The position numbers and the translations under genes were made by a program. The notes under the pieces were generated by a model. It ran no database searches, had not been told where the DNA came from, and was given only the letters and a program-made list of their open reading frames with translations. A stretch of 20,297 bases of DNA from JAJFVC01 sp039698075 (GTDB lineage Bacteria > Planctomycetota > Planctomycetia > Pirellulales > Thermoguttaceae), in assembly GCA_039698075.1 (NCBI GenBank), contig JBDKTJ010000159.1, forward strand, positions 1 to 20,297, in the 5' to 3' direction. Of the stretch, positions 1 through 6,450 are shown one piece after another (position 1 is the first letter of the stretch; the number at the start of each line of letters is the position of its first letter).

Positions 1-1
1 A

Positions 2-736
2 TTCCAGGTGCGGCGATTCGGCCGGATCAGCCTGAAGGAATATCTGTTGAAAGGGTTCTTCCTGCCCTCGAAACGGCCGACCTTCGACGTCCAAGCCTTG
101 GACGGCGTCTCGCTGACCGTCAACGAACGCGAGCGCCTCGGGGTCATCGGCCACAACGGCGCCGGCAAGAGCACACTGCTGAAGCTGCTGGCCGGCGTCT
201 ATCCGCCGACGACCGGGCGACGCGCCGTTCACGGACGCATCAGCTCGCTGTTCGATATTTCCCTGGGCTTCGAGCCCGAGGCCAGCGGCTGGGACAACAT
301 CATGTACCGCGGCTTCCTGCAAGGCGAGACGCCGAAATCAATCCGCAAGAAAATGCAGCCGATCGCCGAGTTCAGCGAGTTGGGCGAGGAATTCCTGAAC
401 ATGCCCATCCGATATTACTCGACGGGCATGATGGTGCGGCTGGCGTTTTCGATCGCCACGACGGTCAAGCCGGAAATCCTGTTGGTCGACGAAGTGCTGT
501 CCGCCGGCGACATGGCCTTTCAGCAAAAGGCCCGCGACCGGATGCGCTCGCTGATGTCCAGCGCCCGCGCGGTGGTGCTGGTCAGCCACGATCTCGTGTC
601 GGTCTCGTCGTTGTGCGACCGCGTGTTGTGGCTCGATCACGGAAAATCACGCATGATCGGGCCGGCCAAGGAAGTCGTCGCGGCCTATATGGACCAAGTG
701 GCCAACCAGTCGCAACCGCAACGTCAGGCGGCGTAA
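2..736 (+). CDS. Polysaccharide-export ABC transporter, ATP-binding subunit (Wzt/TagH type), 5'-truncated by window edge
   Basis: This is the nucleotide-binding subunit of an ABC exporter that moves lipid-linked O-antigen, capsule or teichoic-acid-type glycans across the inner membrane. Counting from the GTG at base 8, Walker A is GHNGAGKST (48-56), the signature region is YYSTGMMVRLAFS (136-148), Walker B is ILLVDE (157-162) and the switch His is H194 (VSHD). The Y-S-T-G-M signature and the LKEYLL segment before the P-loop domain are typical of the Wzt/TagH/RfbE branch. The frame is open to base 2 and the residues before GTG-8 still fit the family, so I read the gene as entering from outside with perhaps 10-20 residues missing. 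There is no C-terminal carbohydrate-binding domain as in long Wzt proteins; it ends about 40 residues after the H-loop. The permease partner is not in the window. A sugar-1-phosphate transferase follows 22 bases later, probably in the same operon. Confidence 0.9.
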   Translation, partial: FQVRRFGRISLKEYLLKGFFLPSKRPTFDVQALDGVSLTVNERERLGVIGHNGAGKSTLLKLLAGVYPPTTGRRAVHGRISSLFDISLGFEPEASGWDNIMYRGFLQGETPKSIRKKMQPIAEFSELGEEFLNMPIRYYSTGMMVRLAFSIATTVKPEILLVDEVLSAGDMAFQQKARDRMRSLMSSARAVVLVSHDLVSVSSLCDRVLWLDHGKSRMIGPAKEVVAAYMDQVANQSQPQRQAA

Positions 737-738
737 AA
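713..738. repeat. 26-bp direct repeat, copy 1, at the 3' end of the ABC ATPase gene
   Basis: These bases match 2256-2281 at 24 of 26 positions (CAACCGCAACG, two mismatches, then AGGCGGCGTAAAA). The repeat encodes the last residues and stop of both genes, giving tails QPQRQAA and QPQRKAA on otherwise unrelated proteins. Confidence 0.7.
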
Positions 739-758
739 CACAAACCCATCGGATCCCT

Positions 759-2279
759 ATGTATTCCTTGGCGCTGATCTCCCTGGCGACGTTCATGGTC
801 TCGTTGACGCTGACGCTCGGCGTCCGAGCCGTCGCGCGCCGATGGAGCGTCGTCGACCGCCCCGACGGACGCCGCAAACTGCACGATCACCCGATTCCGC
901 TTTGGGGCGGAGTGGCCGTCTACGGCGCCACAGCGCTCGGCCTGCTCGTCCTTTGGCTCCGCAATCCCGCCGACGCCGAACTGGCCAACCTGAGCGTCTT
1001 GTGGCTCGTCAGCGCCGGCTTCGTCTGTTTCTTCGGAAGCATCGACGACCTGTTCGATCTGTCCTCGCGAGTGAAACTCGTTCTGCAAATCGTCTCGGTG
1101 TCGCCGATCGTTCTGATGGGCCATTATGTGGATCGCGTGGTGATGTTCGGCTGCCCGATCGAATTGGGCTGGCTCGGTGTTCCGCTGACGGTGCTCTGGT
1201 TGGTCGGGTGCATCAACGCCCTGAATCTGCTCGACGGCATGGACGGTCTGGCCTCGATCATCGGACTGTCGACCCTGGTCATCATCGGCGCGATCGCCGC
1301 CAACGAGGGCCGCGAGTACGTCGCGCTGATGGCCCTGGCGATGGCGTCCTCGCTAGGCGGTTTCTTGATCTACAATCTCCCGCCGGCAAGCATTTTTCTG
1401 GGCGATTCCGGCAGCATGGTCATCGGCCTGAGCCTCGGGTTGTTCGGCATCGAAGGCAATCTGAAAACCACGGCTACGCTGGCCATCACTGCGCCGGCGG
1501 TCGTCATGACTCTGCCGATGTTCGACATCTGCGCCGCCGTGGTGCGACGCAAACTGACGGGCCGGCGACTGGACGCCCCCGACCGATTGCACATCCATCA
1601 CCGATTGCTCGACCGCGGCTGGACTCCCTGGCAGGTGTTGTACCTGATCGGAGCGGTCTGCTTGTTGACGGGCGCCGCGGCCGCCGCTGCGACGATCTTC
1701 CGACGCGACGTGCTGGCTTGGGTCGCCGCCGTCAGCCTCGTCGTGTTGATGATTCGTTTGCGGCTGTTCGGCTACGAAGAGTTCGCCTTGGCCAAAGGGG
1801 CGTTGGTTCGGGCTCGCCGGGCGTGTTTCCGTTTTCTCTTGAACTTGCTGCCGTGGCGACGCGGCGGCGACGAGGCCGCGACGTCCGCAGGTTTGCCGGC
1901 GTCCGGTCCGGTCAGCGAACCTCCAACCCCGCTGCTCTGGGACGTCTTGCTCCGCAACATCCGACCTTGGAACATCCGGCAAGTGGAATTCCTTGCGTCC
2001 CAAAACGAGCAAGCCCGCCGCGTTTGTTGGACCGACCCGTCGCTGACGGCGTTGGATCGCTGTCGTTGGTCGATTTCCGTGTCGTTGCCCGGCGAAGGCC
2101 ATGATTTTTGCGAGTTGCGCGTGTCGAGCGTCCATCCAGTCGGCAACGGCCGCGATCTCGACGTGCTCACCACGTTGCTAAAAACCTTCGTCGCCCATTT
2201 TGCCGACCACGCCGATCAATTGTTCGGTCCGGCGCTCGACGCCGAAACGCATCGCCAACCGCAACGCAAGGCGGCGTAA
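759..2279 (+). CDS. Polyprenyl-phosphate sugar-1-phosphate transferase (WecA/TagO/MraY superfamily) with C-terminal extension
   Basis: It transfers a sugar-1-phosphate, probably a HexNAc-1-phosphate, from a UDP-sugar to undecaprenyl phosphate, the first membrane step of cell-surface glycan synthesis. Family motifs are in order: IDDLFDLSSRVKL (95-107, Mg-binding DD at 96-97), NALNLLDGMDGL (153-164), FLGDSG (213-218) and HIHHRLLDRG (278-287), the HIHH motif being typical of the WecA/TagO branch rather than MraY. About ten hydrophobic segments run from residue 5 to about 335. Residues 340-506 are unusual: a basic stretch, a Pro/Ser/Ala linker (about 372-392), then a soluble region of about 115 residues (LLWDVLLRNIRPWNI onward) that I do not recognise. 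Many WecA/TagO proteins end soon after the HIHH region, near 320-360 residues. The gene starts 22 bases after the ABC ATPase. No good Shine-Dalgarno is visible, so translation may be coupled. Confidence 0.92.
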   Translation: MYSLALISLATFMVSLTLTLGVRAVARRWSVVDRPDGRRKLHDHPIPLWGGVAVYGATALGLLVLWLRNPADAELANLSVLWLVSAGFVCFFGSIDDLFDLSSRVKLVLQIVSVSPIVLMGHYVDRVVMFGCPIELGWLGVPLTVLWLVGCINALNLLDGMDGLASIIGLSTLVIIGAIAANEGREYVALMALAMASSLGGFLIYNLPPASIFLGDSGSMVIGLSLGLFGIEGNLKTTATLAITAPAVVMTLPMFDICAAVVRRKLTGRRLDAPDRLHIHHRLLDRGWTPWQVLYLIGAVCLLTGAAAAAATIFRRDVLAWVAAVSLVVLMIRLRLFGYEEFALAKGALVRARRACFRFLLNLLPWRRGGDEAATSAGLPASGPVSEPPTPLLWDVLLRNIRPWNIRQVEFLASQNEQARRVCWTDPSLTALDRCRWSISVSLPGEGHDFCELRVSSVHPVGNGRDLDVLTTLLKTFVAHFADHADQLFGPALDAETHRQPQRKAA

Positions 2280-2281
2280 AA
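2256..2281. repeat. 26-bp direct repeat, copy 2, at the 3' end of the sugar-phosphate transferase gene
   Basis: This is the second copy of the element at 713-738, with 24 of 26 identical bases covering the last codons, the TAA stop and the following bases. Outside these 26 bases the two genes show no similarity that I can see. Confidence 0.7.
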
Positions 2282-2287
2282 AGAGAA

Positions 2288-2355
2288 GGATTGGGGATTC
2301 CAGGATACCGAGGTCCAAATGGAATCCTCGCTCGAATCCCTAATCCCTAATCCCT
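2288..2355. repeat. Intergenic inverted repeat with three perfect tandem copies of AATCCCT
   Basis: AATCCCT occurs three times without interruption at 2335-2355. The first part of this array is complementary at 11 of 12 positions to GGATTGGGGATT at 2288-2299. Nested inside is a perfect 8-bp inverted repeat, GGATTCCA (2295-2302) and TGGAATCC (2320-2327). The whole lies between the sugar-phosphate transferase and the glycosyltransferase and could fold into a large hairpin. It also creates a false upstream ATG (2319) for the next gene. No T-run follows, so it is not a standard terminator. Confidence 0.65.
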
Positions 2356-2363
2356 CGTCTCGC

Positions 2364-3179
2364 ATGTCCACTCCCGATCTCGACATTGGCGTCATCTACA
2401 CGCACGAGCGCGACCTGATGCCGCGGTTGCTCGAAACGATGGCGCGCTCGGGCCGCGGGCTGTCGATGCGGTTGCTGTTGGTCGACAATGCCTCGGACGG
2501 CGTTCGACCGTGGCTCGGATATTTTTCGGAAACAGAGGTCTTGAAAAACTCGCGGCGGCTTTCGTACGCCGCTAATTTGAATCGGATTCTCGACGCCTCG
2601 ACCGCCCGATATGTGCTGCTGATGAACACCGACATGTATTTCGATCCGAACGAGCCGTGCCTGGCTCGGATGGTCGAGTTCATGGACTGTCAACCGCGAT
2701 GCGGATTGGCCGGCTGTCGGCTGCTTCACGCGGACGGTTCCGAGGCGTTGGCGGCCCGGCGATTTCCGACGCTGCCGTTGATCGCGGCCCGGCGATGTGG
2801 ATTGGGGCGATGGCTTCGCCGCAGCGTCGATCGTCACTTTTACGCCGAACGCGCCCCGACGGACACCTGGTCGTGCGATTGGCTTTCCGGCTGTTTTTTG
2901 ATGTTCCGCCGCGAGGCGATCCGCCAGGTCGGCCGTTTCGACGAAGGGTATGGAAAATATTTCGAGGACGTGGACATCGGTCTGCGCACCGCCCGGGCCG
3001 GATGGCACGTGATGCACCACGGAGCGACCTTTTGTTATCACTTGGAGCAGCGGGCCAGCCGGCGATTGCTTTCCGCCGACGCCTGGCGTCATTTGCGGGC
3101 TTACGTGCATTGGCTCGGCAAATGGGGCGTGTCGGTCCCAACCTCAGCGCCTTCGCCCTCCACGGTCAAAAACCCCTGA
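2364..3179 (+). CDS. Glycosyltransferase family 2 (GT-A fold, rhamnosyltransferase-like)
   Basis: This cytoplasmic or membrane-peripheral inverting glycosyltransferase probably adds a sugar to the lipid-linked glycan started by the upstream transferase. Counted from ATG 2364 (271 residues), the nucleotide-sugar site shows VDNASDG (40-46), a DxD-like metal site NTDMYF (88-93), an acceptor-side segment DWLSGCFLMFRR (172-183) and FDEGYGKYFEDVDIGLR (192-208), whose Glu-Asp is the usual GT2 base position. A longer reading from ATG 2319 would add 15 residues (MESSLESLIPNPSSR), but these are only the translation of the AATCCCT repeat, so I reject it. Neither start has a clear Shine-Dalgarno. No membrane span is present. 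The sugar donor and acceptor cannot be told from sequence. It follows the transferase by 84 bases. Confidence 0.88.
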   Translation: MSTPDLDIGVIYTHERDLMPRLLETMARSGRGLSMRLLLVDNASDGVRPWLGYFSETEVLKNSRRLSYAANLNRILDASTARYVLLMNTDMYFDPNEPCLARMVEFMDCQPRCGLAGCRLLHADGSEALAARRFPTLPLIAARRCGLGRWLRRSVDRHFYAERAPTDTWSCDWLSGCFLMFRREAIRQVGRFDEGYGKYFEDVDIGLRTARAGWHVMHHGATFCYHLEQRASRRLLSADAWRHLRAYVHWLGKWGVSVPTSAPSPSTVKNP

Positions 3180-3255
3180 GACATCGAGCGTTTTTGGAAC
3201 GACCGACGACCATCCGTCGCCCCATGCAAACCCCCTCTTTCGGACAACCCTCGCG

Positions 3256-3289
3256 TTGACTTGACCCACGACGTCGTCGAGGATAAAAC
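3256..3289 (+). promoter_or_regulatory. Candidate sigma-70-type promoter of the FHA gene
   Basis: Overlapping -35-like hexamers TTGACT (3256-3261) and TTGACC (3261-3266) are followed after 17 bases by TAAAAC (3284-3289). The -10 match is weak. The position, ahead of a start with an AGGT ribosome-binding site at about 3290, makes a separate transcript for the FHA gene plausible. Confidence 0.3.
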
Positions 3290-3299
3290 AGGTAACACT

Positions 3300-3980
3300 A
3301 TGGCTTTGGTCACGCTACGAGTCCTGGACGGCGCCGATCGGGGGCGGGTGTTCTCCGACATGCCCACGCCGCTGACCATCGGCCGCGAAGAGGGCAACCC
3401 GATCCAGTTGAACGACGAGCGGGTCAGCCGGTTTCATCTGAAAATCCAGGAAGATGAAGATCAGGATAAAATCGTCCTGACCGATCTGCAAAGCACCAAC
3501 GGCACGAAGCTGAACGGCGAAGCCGCGACGATCGCCGTCGTGCGTCCCGGCGACGTGATCGCGGTGGGCCGGACGCTTCTGTTGTTCGGCGCGCCCGAGG
3601 AAATCGCCCAGCGGTTGGCCGCGTTGCGCGGGACCGATCTTTCGACCGGCGTGCTGCAGGGCGCCGACGAGTTCGACGAAGAGCCGAGCGCGGCCTCGTT
3701 GGATTTCGAGTTGAACTTCCGCGACGATCCGGAGGCCGAGGTGTTGCTGCACACGCTTCTGCCGCCCGAGCTGCCCGCGGCGCTGAGCCCCGGCCAAAAC
3801 GCCCAACTGGCCGAGATGCTTCAGTACATCAATCTTCGGATGCGAGGCTTGCTGCAATCGGTCCGCGTGAAGCAGAAAAGCGACAACGTGACGCTCAACC
3901 AGCGCCAGTGGCAAAACCTGCTCGACCTGCAAGTCCGTCTGGCCGGCTACCTGCGGCGCATCGGCGAGCCGGGCGAATAA
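3300..3980 (+). CDS. FHA-domain protein with C-terminal helical region
   Basis: FHA domains bind phosphothreonine peptides and often work with Ser/Thr kinases, which are abundant in Planctomycetota. From ATG 3300 (226 residues) the fold markers are all present: TIGRE (26-30, Arg29), the SRFH loop (43-46, Ser43 and His46) and STNG (65-68, Asn67), with NG again at 72-73. The domain covers about residues 1-98. Residues 110-145 are acidic and probably disordered, and 145-226 are helical, rich in Leu and Gln, and of unknown function. An in-frame TTG at 3261 would add 13 residues, but ATG 3300 has AGGT about 8 bases ahead and begins right before the first FHA strand. There is no signal peptide, so it is cytoplasmic. 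It may tune the upstream polysaccharide genes, but position is the only evidence for that. Confidence 0.88.
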   Translation: MALVTLRVLDGADRGRVFSDMPTPLTIGREEGNPIQLNDERVSRFHLKIQEDEDQDKIVLTDLQSTNGTKLNGEAATIAVVRPGDVIAVGRTLLLFGAPEEIAQRLAALRGTDLSTGVLQGADEFDEEPSAASLDFELNFRDDPEAEVLLHTLLPPELPAALSPGQNAQLAEMLQYINLRMRGLLQSVRVKQKSDNVTLNQRQWQNLLDLQVRLAGYLRRIGEPGE

Positions 3981-4016
3981 CGGCCCCGATTCTCGACATC
4001 CCGCGGGACTTTTGCG

Positions 4017-4811
4017 TCAAACCGTCGCCAAGAACTCCAGCAGCGCGCGGTTGAACGCCTCGGGATTTTCCCACGGCGAAAGATGGCCCGCCTCGGGCGC
4101 CTCGACGTATCGCGCGCCGGGAATCGCGTCGGCCACCGTGCGCATCTCGGCCGGCGGCGAACTGACGTCCTCCCGGCCCACGACGATCAACGCCGGACAT
4201 CGGATCTCGCCCAGCCGCGATCGCATGTCGGGCCGATCCGCCATGCCGCGCTGTGCGGCCGCCACCGCGTGCGGGTCGCTCGACAGCATCACGCGCCGCA
4301 GCGGCTCGATCCGCTCGGGCCGAAGCCGCTGGGTCGACGCGCCGAACACCCGCGGCGTCATTCCTTCGACCAACGACCCGACGCCCTCGCGCAGCACGCG
4401 ATCGGCCGCGACCCGTCGTCCGGCGGCCACGTCCGAGCTGTCCGCCGCCGCCCGGGTGTCGCAAAGCACGAGCGCCCGCAGGCGTTTTGCATGGTTTTGC
4501 CAAAATTGCAGCGCGATGTAGCCACCCATCGAAAGCCCGCACAACACGACCGGATCGTTCACGCCCCGGGCGTCGAGCAACCCGACCAGGTCGTCGGCCA
4601 ATTCGGCCATCGTCGCCCGATCACCGCCGAACATCGGACTGCGTCCGAATCCGCGCAGGTCGGGCGCCAGCACTCGATAGCGGCTCGCCAACGCGTCGAT
4701 CTGATGGTTCCACATCGTGTGGTCCAACGGAAATCCATGCACCAGCAGCACGGGCGTTCCCTCGCCGCGATCGACGCAATAAAGTTTCGAGTTTTGCGAT
4801 GTCCGAGTCAT
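4017..4811 (-). CDS. Alpha/beta-hydrolase fold protein
   Basis: A 264-residue single-domain hydrolase with an intact catalytic triad: nucleophile Ser94 in GLSMGG (92-97), acid Asp215 in GRED (213-216) and base His243 in GHLSPWE (242-248). The oxyanion segment is HGFPLDHTMW (25-34). The layout resembles enol-lactonases, haloperoxidase-like enzymes and esterases (PcaD-like), but the substrate cannot be deduced. I chose the ATG at 4811 because AAGGGAAGG lies a few bases upstream. The frame extends 24 residues further to 4883, but that part (MQLLEGLRFW...) does not look like a fold element. There is no signal peptide, so the product is cytoplasmic. It converges with the FHA gene (36-base gap) and is divergent from the membrane protein gene at 4980. 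Confidence 0.88.
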   Translation of the reverse strand: MTRTSQNSKLYCVDRGEGTPVLLVHGFPLDHTMWNHQIDALASRYRVLAPDLRGFGRSPMFGGDRATMAELADDLVGLLDARGVNDPVVLCGLSMGGYIALQFWQNHAKRLRALVLCDTRAAADSSDVAAGRRVAADRVLREGVGSLVEGMTPRVFGASTQRLRPERIEPLRRVMLSSDPHAVAAAQRGMADRPDMRSRLGEIRCPALIVVGREDVSSPPAEMRTVADAIPGARYVEAPEAGHLSPWENPEAFNRALLEFLATV

Positions 4812-4943
4812 TTTCCTTCCCTTTGCACGTTTTTCAACAACTCTCATAGAATACCAGAAACGCAGGCCCTCCAAAAGTTGCACAAAGCGTCCATTTCCCG
4901 GTCACGCGAAATGGGTGCAATCCCCGTCGGCCGAGAATCGGAT

Positions 4944-4979
4944 TTGCGGCCCGGCGGCCCAGTCGCTACAATTTCGCTC
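4944..4979 (+). promoter_or_regulatory. Promoter with predicted leaderless transcription start at ATG 4980
   Basis: TTGCGG (4944-4949), a 17-base spacer and TACAAT (4967-4972) form a good sigma-70-type promoter. The ATG begins 7 bases after the -10 box, so the transcript would start at or next to the start codon. No Shine-Dalgarno precedes this ATG, which agrees with leaderless translation. Confidence 0.55.
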
Positions 4980-5891
4980 ATGGTCGACGCCACGCACCAA
5001 CCCGTGCCCGATTTCCCCCGCATGTTGGCCGGCGGTCCCGAGACGCTTCGGCTTACGTGGACCGGCGTGTGGTTGTTGACGTTCACCGGCGCGGCCATTC
5101 AAATCGCAACGGTTTTCGTCGCGGGCACGATGGCCGATCCGATGCATCAACTCGCCACAGCCGCCGCGCTGCTGGTCGGTGCATTGCTGACCGCCGCGAT
5201 CGCGGCCCGCTGGCTCGGCGAACCGCTGGGCATCACCGCCGGGGTCTTTCAACTCAGCGGTTTTTGGGCGATTCGGGCGTTTTCCGGCGCGTGCGACAGC
5301 GAGCCCCTGGTTGCCACGTTGGCCACGGCCATGCTCGGGCTGTTCGCGTGGGCCAACGTCCCAGGCCGACGGCCGTCGAATGAGCGATTCGGCGTTCGAT
5401 CGCTTTTTTACGTCTGCGGCGCCTCCCTGTTGTGCCTCGGCGGACTTGGGCCCTGGATCGCCCTGCTGCTGGCCAGCCTCGCCTATTTGCTTTGGAACCA
5501 GGACGGTCGGGCGTTTCGATTTCTGGTGCATCCGGCGGGACTCGCGCTGCTGGTTTTAACCGCCGGCTACGTCGCGTGGCGCGATCGGCCCATGCCGCCG
5601 CCGATCACGTGGGACGGGTCCGCGCTGCTCGACCCGTTGACCGGCATGTTGCCGTGGACGCCGTTCGTCGCGGCAGCCGTCGCGATCGGCTGCTGGCGCG
5701 GTTACGACGCCGTGCTGTTTTGGCGGCTCGCGGCCTGCTGGATCATCGTGCCGCCGCTGTTGGCCGCGGGCCATTGGTTCCCGGCTCACCTCGCCACGGC
5801 GGTCGTCGTCGCGCCGCTGTCGATGTTGTCGGCCGCCGGACTTTATGAAATCGTTCTATTCGCGCGATTTTGGCGTCGCCGCAAGAAATAA
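4980..5891 (+). CDS. Multipass membrane protein, ArnT/PMT-like glycosyltransferase lacking the N-terminal catalytic part
   Basis: This 303-residue protein has about nine or ten hydrophobic segments (roughly 28-48, 60-77, 83-100, 108-126, 142-172 as two, 183-200, 225-238, 248-263, 268-295) and a basic C-terminus (FWRRRKK). Several pieces match the order seen in ArnT/PMT-type lipid-sugar-dependent glycosyltransferases: the DSEPLVATLATAMLGLFAW segment (106-124, like the D-x-L-L helix), LGGLGPWIALLLASLAYLL (153-171), GMLPWTPFV (222-230) and HWFPAHLATAVVVAPL (265-280). The usual first periplasmic loop with the catalytic Asp/Glu, about 60-100 residues in such proteins, is absent. It may be inactive, may act with a partner, or may be a domain relic. 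The frame is open far upstream, but that part overlaps the opposite-strand hydrolase and does not resemble a membrane protein. An ATG at 4911 is possible but lies ahead of the promoter. Confidence 0.6.
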   Translation: MVDATHQPVPDFPRMLAGGPETLRLTWTGVWLLTFTGAAIQIATVFVAGTMADPMHQLATAAALLVGALLTAAIAARWLGEPLGITAGVFQLSGFWAIRAFSGACDSEPLVATLATAMLGLFAWANVPGRRPSNERFGVRSLFYVCGASLLCLGGLGPWIALLLASLAYLLWNQDGRAFRFLVHPAGLALLVLTAGYVAWRDRPMPPPITWDGSALLDPLTGMLPWTPFVAAAVAIGCWRGYDAVLFWRLAACWIIVPPLLAAGHWFPAHLATAVVVAPLSMLSAAGLYEIVLFARFWRRRKK

Positions 5892-5895
5892 AAAG

Positions 5896-5934
5896 ACCTC
5901 CGTGAAGTGGAACGAACTCCACGGAGGTTTTTTT
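5896..5934. terminator. Rho-independent terminator, probably bidirectional
   Basis: Perfect 9-bp stem ACCTCCGTG (5896-5904) with CACGGAGGT (5920-5928), followed by a run of T from 5928. On the other strand the same stem is followed by CTTTTTATTT. It sits between convergent genes ending at 5891 and 5996, so it can serve both. Confidence 0.9.
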
Positions 5935-5995
5935 CTTACATCAGGGGGGACTCAAAGGCGATTCCGCCGCTGACTCCCAATCACAACCCCCTGGA

Positions 5996-6286
5996 TCACG
6001 GCACCACCGCGCGAACGGCGTTGCGGATCGGACGGCCGGGGATGTACACCTTCCCGGTTGGACCGACCACGACCGGACGAGCAACCATCACGGGCGCGGG
6101 CGCCAAAATCGGCGAGTAAGCCACGCGAGGCTGAGCCATGACCACCGGCGCCGGATACGCATAAACCGGCTCCACGACGGGATAGGGATAATAGGCGTAA
6201 CCAACCGTCGGACCGACGTACCAACCTCCGTAAGCCGTCGAACCGAGCAGCAGGATCGCCACGGCGACCAACATTAGATTTTTCAT
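5996..6286 (-). CDS. Small secreted Tyr/Pro/Val-rich protein
   Basis: A 96-residue protein with a clear Sec signal peptide (MKNLMLVAVAILLLGSTAYG, cleavage expected near residue 20) followed by a low-complexity mature part of about 76 residues made of Val, Pro, Tyr and Ala, with short echoes such as YPYPVVEPVYAYPAPVV (33-49) and APAPVMVARPVVVGP (62-76). It ends in a basic stretch (GRPIRNAVRAVVP). I know no biochemical function for such proteins; cell-wall or surface association is an inference from export and composition. The ATG at 6286 has GAAGGAG with about 8 bases of spacing, so the longer upstream reading is rejected. A strong promoter and a palindromic leader precede it. It lies downstream of the import operon on the same strand but appears to have its own transcript. 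Confidence 0.8.
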   Translation of the reverse strand: MKNLMLVAVAILLLGSTAYGGWYVGPTVGYAYYPYPVVEPVYAYPAPVVMAQPRVAYSPILAPAPVMVARPVVVGPTGKVYIPGRPIRNAVRAVVP

Positions 6287-6308
6287 GCGAGCACTCCTTC
6301 CAAAATCT

Positions 6309-6372
6309 CGTGGGACAGATTGCGAATCTGCCATTCTTCCAGGACAGGCCCTCGACCTGTCCCTCCCCCACG
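6309..6372. repeat. REP-like palindromic element in the leader of the small secreted gene
   Basis: Two adjacent inverted repeats, CAGATT-GCG-AATCTG (6316-6330) and GGACAGG-7 bases-CCTGTCC (6342-6362), are enclosed by outer arms CGTGGGACAG (6309-6318) and CTGTCCCTCCCCCACG (6357-6372), complementary apart from a 4-base bulge. This paired design is typical of REP/BIME-type intergenic elements. No transposase of the RAYT type is in the window. If transcribed from 6408 it would form a structured 5' leader. Confidence 0.55.
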
Positions 6373-6414
6373 TCGTTGCAACAGGCGAAACCACCCGTCT
6401 TACGACGCTGCTGA

Positions 6415-6443
6415 ATTATAGGTCGCAAACCGCCCGTCTGCAA
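6415..6443 (-). promoter_or_regulatory. Sigma-70-type promoter of the small secreted protein gene
   Basis: Read on the minus strand: TTGCAG (6443-6438), a spacer of exactly 17 bases, and a consensus TATAAT (6420-6415). Transcription should start near 6408, giving a leader of about 120 bases that contains the REP-like element. The promoter sits just past the stop codon of the permease gene (6451). Confidence 0.65.
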
Positions 6444-6450
6444 CCAGCGT

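Noticed and set aside
338..1124. Minus-strand open frames opposite the first two genes
   Set aside because: Rich in His, Gln and Arg with no motif; antisense shadows of the ABC ATPase and the transferase.
842..2104. Second plus-strand frame (420 residues) inside the sugar-phosphate transferase gene
   Set aside because: Arg/Pro-rich shadow; the other frame carries all WecA/TagO motifs.
2335..2355. CRISPR-like array
   Set aside because: Units are 7 bases with no spacers, so this is a simple tandem repeat.
2319..2363. Fifteen-residue N-terminal extension of the glycosyltransferase
   Set aside because: It is just the translation of the AATCCCT repeat region and precedes the natural start of the GT2 fold.
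3999..4008. Palindrome TCCCGCGGGA followed by CTTTT between convergent genes, as a terminator
   Set aside because: The palindrome leaves no room for a loop and the T-run is short; chance is likely in GC-rich DNA.
4083..4979. Upstream in-frame extension of the membrane protein (299 extra residues)
   Set aside because: It is antisense to the alpha/beta hydrolase, Arg/His-rich and not membrane-like. A promoter lies directly before ATG 4980.
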